Shown piece by piece: positions 56,493 to 64,000 of a stretch of DNA of 64,000 nucleotides (within the stretch, counting starts at the first letter, position 1; each line of letters opens with the position of its first letter). Source of the stretch: Falciphora oryzae (Eukaryota > Ascomycota > Sordariomycetes > Magnaporthales > Magnaporthaceae); the NCBI GenBank assembly GCA_000733355.1, contig JNVV01000001.1, forward strand, positions 3,630,278 to 3,694,277, given 5' to 3'. The notes below the pieces were generated by a model that was given only the letters and a program-made list of their open reading frames with translations, did not search any database and was not told the DNA's origin. The position numbers and the translations under genes are program-made.

Positions 56493-57291
56493 CGGCGCCA
56501 GGATATCCATTCTGCAGGAAGGAAGTCTTGGAAATCGATTCAAATATTGTGCGCCCCCCTCCCCCGACAGCTCCGACGCGAGCTCCTGCGCTTTTGCTGC
56601 CGGGAGCATCTCGATTTTGACGGTTTGAGCCTCGGTAGACAATCCCTTCCAACAAAGTTCTCATCTTTTTCTTCCTGATTCCAGCCTCTACACGTACTAG
56701 CCCTGTTGTATGTACACTGCTGCTCTGTCAACCGCAATGCTTTATTAGCTAACAGGCGAGGGGGAGGTTAACACTCTTATCTGTCTTGCTCTTCCAGCTC
56801 CACCTCCCATGAGAGTGGGGGTGGGAGCCTTTTCACTTATCAGTGGGTAGCATGGGCTTGAGAAGCGACTTTTAAATATGATCCATGCTATTGCGAGGCC
56901 TGTCTCCGGGCTACGGGTAGCTACAAATCCGGAAGCACTAGCTGCCCTGTACGCCTGTTGTCTCGGAGTGGCAGTCGCACCAAGGTGAGTTTTGTGGACA
57001 GCACGCGTACTGAGCCTAAGAGGAGACTGTCTGGGGTTCAAGGTCTGTGAACCCTTTTCTTTTGTGTCAGTTCTACCCTATGGGCTGGAATTATCTCCTT
57101 GTGGTACGAGTCCGGAGCTTGGAGTTGCGCCGCTATTGGCCTCTTACACGCATCATGTCTCGAGGTCTTGATTACCAGCTGCACTTGTGGCTCAGCCACA
57201 ATGTTCTTCTTTGACCCGCTCTCCTCCTCCCCAGCTATTAGTGTTTCTGTAGAAACCGGAGCCGCCGACTGTTTGCACCGGGTGTGGTGTG
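56493..57291. other. Intergenic, convergent
   Basis: Between the knuckle gene and a minus-strand membrane-protein gene. No coding sequence was recognised. Confidence 0.45.
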
Positions 57292-58370
57292 TCAGCCACC
57301 CACAACCGTCTGCCTATCGTCCTGCCCGTACATGACCCAACGCGCCGTTGAGTCACCGTGGCCTCCGTCCGAGAACATGAGCCGCTCACTGCCGCCAGCG
57401 CCGCCTCGTTCTTGGAAAATCAGGCGGCGATTCATGTTGGCAGCCTCTTCGGCCTTCTTCTTGCTGCTCCTCCGCACGCAGTACCAGACGATGGCTATAG
57501 CCACGAGCACGAACACCAAGAGGCCAATGATGATTGCGGCCAGCACTCCAGCGCTCAGGCCGCCGGATGAAGCGTCGGCATTTGGGCTTGTCTGTGCCCC
57601 TGGCACCCCGTTTGTCGTAGCCACGCCAGTGCTCCCGATCTCTATCATCAAGAGTCAGTCAGTTGGCTCTCCCGCCACGACATACAATGGTGACATACTT
57701 GTGCCAAGACCCACTGGGGTGGTGTCACTCTTCGTCAAGTCCGGCGGAAGGGCATTCGTGGTCGTCGCAAGGACCATGATCGTGGTTGGGCTGGCGCCGC
57801 AAGCCCACGACGTGAAACTGTTGAAATCGTACGCTCCAGTGGGACGGAGAATATACGTTATACAAGCCGTCCGGCTTGGTGGAAAATCAGCGAACAGAAA
57901 GGCAGGGGACAGGGGAGGACCGCAAACGAGCTTACCAGCTCAGGACAGGTCCAAGGGCCGAGCAGCCCGCCGCTCCAAACCCCTTGCAGATGTTGCTGTA
58001 TGCGTCGACGCAAGTGACAGCCGCGCCTACATTGCATGACACCTCGTTACAACACCCAAAGACGGGCACGATGCCGGCGCCAGATGCACAGCTGTATTCG
58101 CTTGCACATCTGATCTCCGATTCTGAAGAAGAGCAGGCTTTAGTCGCCGGGCATGGCGCCCACAGTGCCGTGGAGAGAAGTACCTCTGTTTCCGTTGATA
58201 TATCCACAGCGCCGAAGATCGGGCGACTGTCGTCTGAAGATATTATCGGCGCCAATCGCTGGCGGCGTCGTGATCAGGGCACGAGGAGTGTCATTTGTGA
58301 CAGTTGGAGAGTCGGCGGGGGAAGTCGAAGCTCTCGCCGGTTCTCCAGGTGCAAGCCAGGAGGAATGCAT
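57292..58370 (-). CDS. Cysteine-rich single-pass membrane protein
   Basis: About 299 residues in four exons (58370-58184, 58122-57936, 57874-57699, 57641-57292), all phases consistent. The ectodomain has the cysteine module RRCGYINGNRESEIRC, EYSCASGAGIVPVFGCC, CVDAYSNICKGFGAAGC then SCRTACITYILRPTG, typical of Pezizomycotina proteins with a stalk and one helix. The transmembrane segment (GVLAAIIIGLLVFVLVAIAI) is followed by a basic stop-transfer WYCVRRSSKKK and an 80-residue tail. I see no signal peptide after the first ATG, so an upstream exon may be missing. Function unknown; architecture as in the gene at 30379-31816. Confidence 0.78.
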
Positions 58371-59030
58371 GGTGAACCGCAGTAGGGGAAGTCAATACTA
58401 GATTGAGGCTCTCGCGAGTGATCAGGACCGACCAAAGTGCAACCATCAAGGACGTCTAAAGAAGAGTTAGAAAGAAGGAGCCCTGGGGAGCGGCACATCA
58501 TGTCGTCTTTCAACGCGGGCTTTGCTACTGGAGGGGGTCGCCGCATTCTGGCAAAGCTCTGGCCCCTGTCAATTATTAAGACCCCTGCGACGTGATGGCT
58601 ATCGACGTATTTGGGAAAAGCAAGCCACCGGAAAGTCTAGACCCAGAGGACCCAGGACCAAAACATCAAAATATCGCTCGATGGCGCCTGTCGCACACCA
58701 ATCGCGTCGCCGCTTCACATGAACTATCGATTCCCCCGCAGGAACCTACACAGCCTCAAAAGCCCTGGGCCGTGAGAGCGATGTCAAGGCTTCAGCCGCA
58801 TGACACTATCCCAGAATATGGCTCTGCCTTGGCGGCTATCCAATTCGCTCGGCGCCGAAGGGCGGATGTACCCGAGGCCTGCGGCTCTGTGTTCCTTGAT
58901 ATCATGGTAACCTGTGAACACCAAAAGACACCGTCAACTCCATCTTCCTAGGCCCTGGGAGCTCTGCCTTCAGAGTCGCACATTGCCGAAGGAACGAGTC
59001 CCGATATCATCTATCTATTTCCCTTTCACG
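58371..59030. other. Divergent promoter region
   Basis: Between the cysteine-rich membrane-protein gene and the patatin gene. An ATG at 58595 opens about 118 codons to 58951 (MAIDVFGKSKPPESLDPEDP at its start) with protein-like composition but no recognised domain; it could be a small gene or an upstream exon. Not called as coding. Confidence 0.4.
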
Positions 59031-61087
59031 ATGTCGGACGACCAGGGCCAGGCACAGCATCCCCTCAGGTTTCTCTGCTTCGACGGCGGAGGTGTTCGGG
59101 GGCTGTCTTCTCTGTACATCATCCAGCAGCTCATGGAAGCCGTCGACCGTCAGAATCCCCCGAAGCCCTGCCAATTCTTCCATATGATCGGCGGCACGAG
59201 CACGGGCGGGTAAGTAATGGCACTGTCGAACAGCACTCGCTAGGCAAGCTCTGACCAGCATCCAGCCTAATTGCCATCATGCTTGGACGCCTCGAGATGA
59301 GCGTCGCGGACTGCATCACCGCATACAGCGAAATGATGGATGGCGTCTTCAAGAAGCGGCAGCATCGGGTCAACATCCGAGGCCAGATCCAGGCCCGGTT
59401 CGACACGGCTGAGCTTGAGCGGTGCATCAAGTCCATAGTCCGCCAGTACGGGCTCGGAGCCAACGAGAACCTTCTCATGCGGGACCGCAAAACCGCCTGT
59501 AGGGTGTATGTATACCCGCCGTCCCCCCTGTCGGCGACAACACCCAGCTGACCGCGACCCTTAAACTAGCTTCGCTTGCGCAACGCCGATGCTGGTGGCC
59601 AACGACGTCGTCAAGTTCAGCAGCTACCAGAGGCACTTCGAGCCTGCCTCAGGGCTCTTCGACGAAGTCAAGATCTGGGAGGTATGCCGAGCCACAGCAG
59701 CAGCAAGCACATTCTTCGATCCCGTCAAGCTCGGCCCGCACGGTGTCGAGTTCCTGGACGGCGCCACACGCGCCAACAACCCGATTCAGGAGCTCTGGAG
59801 GGAGGTCCAAGAGGCGTTTGGGGAGGGCTTCGAGACCCGCACGGAGTGCTTGGTGTCCATTGGCACCGGGGAGTCGGGCCACAGGGCGTTTGGCAAAACG
59901 CCCATCGAGGTGGTTGGAACGTTGAAGCACCTGGCCACCGAGACCCAGAGGGCGTACGACGACTTTCGCTTTGACCACCCCGAGTTGAGCCGGAGCAACA
60001 AGCTCTACCGCTTCAACGTCGTGCATGGCCTTGCAGATGTCGGCCTAGAGGATGCGCGGTCGCAGAACGTGATCGCTCAGATGACGATGGCGTACATGGG
60101 CACGCAGGATATGAAGGAGACGTTGGCCAAGTTCAAGGATGTCACATCTCACTATGGTGACTCCGGTATTTAGTTTACCCTCCAGCCATTACCCCTTAAA
60201 CTGTGCACAGTTTAGCCAAAGATGTTTCGCTAACCGGCTCCATCCTCTTCTAATTCAGTGACCGCCGTGCCCATCCCAACCGCCCCTGCGACAACATCTC
60301 GCCGCCACGCCTTCTCACAGGGATTCCTAACCCTAGGCCGCGAGTCCAAGTATGTCAACCCGAAGCCACGAGAGAACTCGTACTGGTCACGCCTCACCCT
60401 CGACGCCCTCCTCGTCTACGAAGGAGTCTATAAAGCCATGTGTGGCCCGTCGACCACCGAAGTCAACTGTAAGAACAGAAAATTCCCAGCCCTCTGTCCT
60501 CCCGCTTGCTTGCCAGCTTCTAACCAGGGTCCGCCGCATTCCCAGATACACGGTTCCACAACTATTTCCAGAACCTCAGTCCCGTCCCTCAAGGCCTCCG
60601 CGGCGACCTCGTGCAGCAGGTCTGGTCGCGCCTTCCGCTCGAGAGCCACAGTTCAGCCAACAAGGACCTCGTGCTGGCCGCCGTGTATATGCTGCACATG
60701 GAGGGCGTTGTCAACCCATCATTCCGCCCCAACCTCGGCTCGCCAGACTCGCACCGCTTCTCCTACTACCGCGCCAAGTTCCTGTGGCGCTACGGCAACT
60801 GGGTGCGCTGCGCCTGCGCCTGCGGCCGCATCTGGAGCTTCGCCAACGGCGTCGAAGGGCTCCGCTTCGATCGTTGGAAGCCGGTTGACCGGCCGTGCCT
60901 GGCAGAGGTGGCCGTGGAACCACTCCAGAGCGCCGGGACCGGGACTGGGTGGACACTCAAGGGGCTGTTCAGCAGGGGCGCAAAGAAGAGGCAGGAGAGG
61001 GCGCTGCGCTACTTTGATAAAAACCGTGTAAAATGGAACGAGCTACAGAGCGACGAGGGCCGAATTGAGCTTTGGTCGACTTATTGA
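59031..61087 (+). CDS. Patatin-like phospholipase with unrecognised C-terminal domain
   Basis: About 594 residues in five exons (59031-59209, 59266-59505, 59570-60165, 60259-60468, 60528-61087); every junction keeps phase. The patatin domain (residues 10-310) has the oxyanion loop DGGGVRGLSS, the nucleophile motif GTSTGG and the catalytic aspartate in DGA, so a Ser-Asp lipid acyl hydrolase is expected. The sequence around it (LYIIQQLMEAVDRQNPPKPC, MLGRLEMSVADCITAYSEMM) is the form used as an N-terminal effector in fungal NLR-like proteins. No NACHT/NB-ARC or repeat domain follows. Instead about 230 residues of a Trp/Arg-rich domain I do not recognise (NSYWSRLTLDALLVYEGVYK, FLWRYGNWVRCACACGRIWS). 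The splice joining the two parts at 60165/60259 is strong in phase but should be confirmed. Confidence 0.88.
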
Positions 61088-61690
61088 CGGGACTTCTTGG
61101 CTTTGCTTGCTGGGAAGAATCCGCATGAAAATAAAGGGGGTGGCGCAAGGCGGATGGGGCATGTCACTAAGTCACTCCGCAAAAATTTGACCAATCGCAA
61201 TCCGTACAGGGCTTTGCCTGCATCCGGTCTGAGGCCCCAAAGTGCGTTTAACAAGGCCTTCTCAGTGACTATCTATCTTCCAAGTCCTTCTCAGACTCAG
61301 ACAAACGAAAAAAAGTGCGACGGTCGGCGTTGTGGCTTGTAAAGGAGTGGAAATAGGGGGTGCTATTTGATTGGCTGAATTTGCGGAACTGCCTCGCTGC
61401 CTAAATAACGTCACCACCGAGACTAGCATACATCCGGACACTCGAAAGGATGGACCGAGACCACGGCTTTCTCTCAATGGTGGCGATGGTGGCAAGCGGG
61501 GAAGTAGACCCGAAGCGAAAGCCCGCGCCCGCGCATACGATCCATAGCCTGCTTTGACGGCAGCCATGCCGAACGAAGCATAGGCAAAGTAAACGAGAAA
61601 GCGAGCGGCGAAGAGCGCCGCCGAGTTTACGTTCAATGCCGTCCTGTTTTTAGTGGCGAGAATGCCCACGAGTGTTGGGGAAAGAAGATT
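61088..61690. other. Intergenic, or missing 5' exons of the next gene
   Basis: A frame from 61450 (MDRDHGFLSMVAMVASGEVD at its start) and open sequence before 61690 could hold the start of the following gene. I could not fix the exon borders. Confidence 0.35.
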
Positions 61691-62820
61691 ATTGCGTTAG
61701 TTGAAGGAAGCAATTCGCTTCATCCGTTACTGCGAGACATCGGAAAGGACAAGTTACTCCAAGCCCTACGGGGTCTGCTGGATAAGGGCATCTTTGGGTT
61801 GGAGCTCCGGGCCAAGGTCGAATTTCCAGACCTCTTTCCGCCCTCGCCGCACCGTGACGCCCAGCGCCATGCATCTGAGCTCTCCGCGGCACGCTCCATG
61901 GCGGAGGTGCTGAGCGAAATCTCATCCCAGGGTGACAAGGAGCGAGGTTTTGCCGCCGAAAGCGAAGCTGGGAACAAGTCTGTAACGGGCACCTCTGTCG
62001 AACCCGATATGGTGGAGCCTCCTGCCCGTCAGTTATCACCCGAATCGTACAGGAAGCATTCAAGTTGCTGACCATAATTTCCGCAATCTCAGAATTACAG
62101 GAGAAGGTAGAAGAGGATCGTGTCTCCATCGGACACCTTTCTCTTTACCCGGCCTATCTTCCATACCGGGCTCAGCATCTTATTGTTAACAAGGCACAGC
62201 AGGTCCTGGAGGAGTGCTGTTTCGATTTTGCGACGGTGTCCATGCCGGGGCTGCTCCAAGAGAAGAACTGGGAATGTCCAGCGGCAGCGGAGCTGACGGA
62301 GTGGACAAATATGTTCCTCAAGGGCAAAAGCCGTCGGTCGGGGCTACCGAAGGAGCTGGGTGAGGAAGGGAGGGAGTTGCTTCTGGAGGTTGCAAATATT
62401 CGGCACACGGCCGTCCACCGCCTCCCCACGACTGCAAAAGGTGTCTGCCAGCTTCTCGAGGGCGCTGTGAAGTTCGCGCAGGTCCTTCGAAGCAACGTGC
62501 GCGCCAACCAGCTAAACGAATTGCGAACGGAACTCAGCAGCAAAATCAAGGCGATGGAGCTGAACGAGAATATCCTCGAAGGTACGCTGGCCTCCGAGCT
62601 CCAAGCGATCCAAAAACAGCGCAAAGAGTTAGACGAAAAGGAGGCAAGGCTGATCCAGGCAATGCTGAAGGATGGTATGGACAACAAGGCCTTGATAGGA
62701 CAACTGTTGGAGGAATCTGTCCGCAAGACCTTCAACAAGCACGGTGGTGATGATCAGGGGGGAAGCGAATATGATAAAGAGGATAGTGGGACGGAAGATG
62801 GGCGGAAAGAGGAAGGATAG
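61690..62820 (+). CDS. Coiled-coil protein of a fungal lineage-specific family (5' end uncertain)
   Basis: Two exons are supported: one ending at 61931 and one from 62033 to 62820. The join (CAG G|GTGACA to CAG|TT) is phase-consistent. The first carries LRDIGKDKLLQALRGLLDKG and ELSAARSMAEVLSEISSQ. The second carries ITRIVQEAFKLLTIISAISE, QQVLEECCFDFATVSMPGLL, NWECPAAAELTEWTNMF, then IRHTAVHRLPTTAKGVCQLL, and ends in a long coiled coil (LASELQAIQKQRKELDEKEA) and an acidic tail. This pattern belongs to an expanded filamentous-fungal family sometimes mis-named as a cytochrome c1 subunit in annotations; no enzyme motif supports that. The true start is not found, since no ATG lies in this frame before 61700. 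Confidence 0.68.
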
Positions 62821-63386
62821 GAGGACGTGGCGGTAATAAGTCAAAAGCCGGATGCGGATGCCGAAGAGGAAGGTTGCGAGGAAGGAGGGCAGGTTGAGTC
62901 ATACAAGGAAGAGGATATCTATGGAGCCTAGCTGTTGTTGTCACACGAGTCTGTCATACCTGCCAGCAAACTGCAATGCTCAATTTCAGCACTCGTTGGG
63001 GCGCATCAACTTTCCACTTCTGCGAGCATTCTCCCTTCCGCCTTGCCAGTGTCAGTTCATTTTCCTGCGATGCCGGCCGAATCCGCCGTCAAAGACTCCA
63101 TACGCGAGTCTTCAGGGCAGTCGTTCGAGGTGGCGGGGGGAACCTTACCCCTGCATCCCGCCCAAAGCCTATGATCAGTGCCCAACAGGGAGCGCCCAAG
63201 GGGCATTTTGACGCCGCGTAGGTTCGAAGATTTCAACAAAATTAACGATTAAGAGAGAATATAAAGGAAGACAGATGCTTCTTTATATACAGACAATGGC
63301 CACATGATATAGTACAATCGGATACTGCGTGAAACCCACTAATACCCCAACCAAAAACACCCAAGAAAAGCAAACAACACCGGCTT
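62821..63386. other. Convergent 3' flanks
   Basis: Between the coiled-coil gene and the permease gene. No coding sequence was recognised. Confidence 0.5.
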
Positions 63387-64000
63387 TTAGTCAAACAGGA
63401 AAGCAAAGACCTTCCCGTACCAAGTAGTCGGCCTCTCATCGGGCCACTCGATCTCGTCGAGATCCTTGCGGCCGGTGAGCAGGTCGGCCTCGTGAGGCTG
63501 GACGAAGGGCGCGCGGGTCCAGAGCTTGTGGCCGATGTAGAGCACGGCGAACAGGATGAGGCTGATGTAGGCGATGAAGAAGGAGGACGTGTCCCAGGGG
63601 ATAAAGGAGGTGAAGCCTTGGGTCAGGATGATGATAATGTTGAAGACGACGCCGTACCACGAGAACCAGGCGCCCATCGGGGACTTGTAGGGCAGGCTGT
63701 CGCGGGAGATGCCCTGCGCGTCGAGGGCGCGCATGAAGGCGATGTGTGAGATGCCGATGGACGTCCACGAGATGAAGCCGGCCACACCCGAGATCTGGAT
63801 ATATGCGATTTACCTGAGGTTAGCTTCGTCTCTTCCGCAGCTGCGTGAAGCTTAAAAAAAAAGGTCGTGTTTAAAACAGAGAGGTGGTAACTCACGTTCG
63901 TCAGCCAGACGAAAACCACCTTAGCGGACTCGGTCACGTTCATGAAGCCCAGGAGGCCAAAGGCGGCAGTGAAGCAGACGGCATAGTACGGGACGCCCTT
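63387..64000 (-). CDS. Amino-acid permease (YAT/APC family), C-terminal part, truncated by window edge
   Basis: Two exons visible (64000-63896 and 63794-63387). The upstream one ends NVTESAKVVFVWLTN and the downstream one starts ISGVAGFISWTSIGISHIAF. The block G-F-x-x-W-x-x-I-x-I-x-H-x-x-F-x-x-A-L-x-x-Q-G and the following P-Y-K-S-P segment are diagnostic of fungal proton-coupled amino-acid permeases in the plasma membrane. Transmembrane segments are visible at GAWFSWYGVVFNIIIILTQG and SSFFIAYISLILFAVLYIGH. The cytosolic C-terminus contains DLLTGRKDLDEIEWPDERP, normal for the family. The N-terminal part lies beyond position 64000, so specificity cannot be judged. Confidence 0.93.

Noticed and set aside
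1..64000. CRISPR array, rRNA genes, riboswitches
   Set aside because: No regularly spaced repeats or rRNA-like sequence were seen, and the window is fungal nuclear DNA.

Overview
The window is nuclear DNA of a filamentous ascomycete (Pezizomycotina, probably Sordariomycetes). Genes are spaced about 0.3 to 1.6 kb apart and lie on both strands without operons. Introns are short (about 48 to 115 bp) with GTRNGT-type donors, CTRAC-like branch sites and YAG acceptors. The gene set is typical of such fungi: a Zn2Cys6 regulator, Rsc9 with an ARID domain, Bna4, Cornichon/Erv14, Prp17, a patatin-like protein and cysteine-rich single-pass wall proteins. I rebuilt exon models by hand. In almost every listed model the intron phases agree and the total length is a multiple of three.

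Layout. 1-12 kb: a Zn2Cys6 regulator, a four-helix membrane protein, a secreted type-B carboxylesterase, and two TPR genes on the minus strand only 62 bp apart, the second carrying an SHxW-type N-terminal domain. 12-14.5 kb: gene-poor, with a decayed membrane-protein gene carrying two frameshifts and a 275-bp element bounded by 33-bp inverted repeats. 14.7-20 kb: MsrB, a disordered basic protein, and a possible Rec114-like meiotic protein. 20-29 kb: Rsc9, mitochondrial bL36, an LYRM2-like protein, NatD/Nat4 and a PLAC8 protein. 30-45 kb: a cysteine-rich wall/sensor-like protein, kynurenine 3-monooxygenase, methionine aminopeptidase 1, copper amine oxidase, GH20 hexosaminidase and Erv14. 46-54 kb: Prp17, a second large mucin-like membrane protein, a MYND protein and Dph2. 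55-64 kb: an unrecognised small protein with two exon-encoded Cys/His knuckles, a third cysteine-rich membrane protein, a patatin-like phospholipase fused to an unrecognised C-terminal domain, a coiled-coil protein of a lineage-specific family, and the 3' end of an amino-acid permease running off the edge.

Most genes are independent housekeeping functions: chromatin remodelling, splicing, mitochondrial translation, NAD synthesis, N-terminal protein processing, diphthamide synthesis and ER export. No biosynthetic cluster is evident. The accessory material is the TPR/SHxW pair, the relic and inverted-repeat zone, the knuckle protein and the patatin fusion. No tRNA, rRNA, CRISPR array or intact transposon was recognised. 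The patatin fusion and the SHxW-TPR pair resemble effector domains of fungal immune-type proteins and are the best candidates for something undescribed; that role is inferred.
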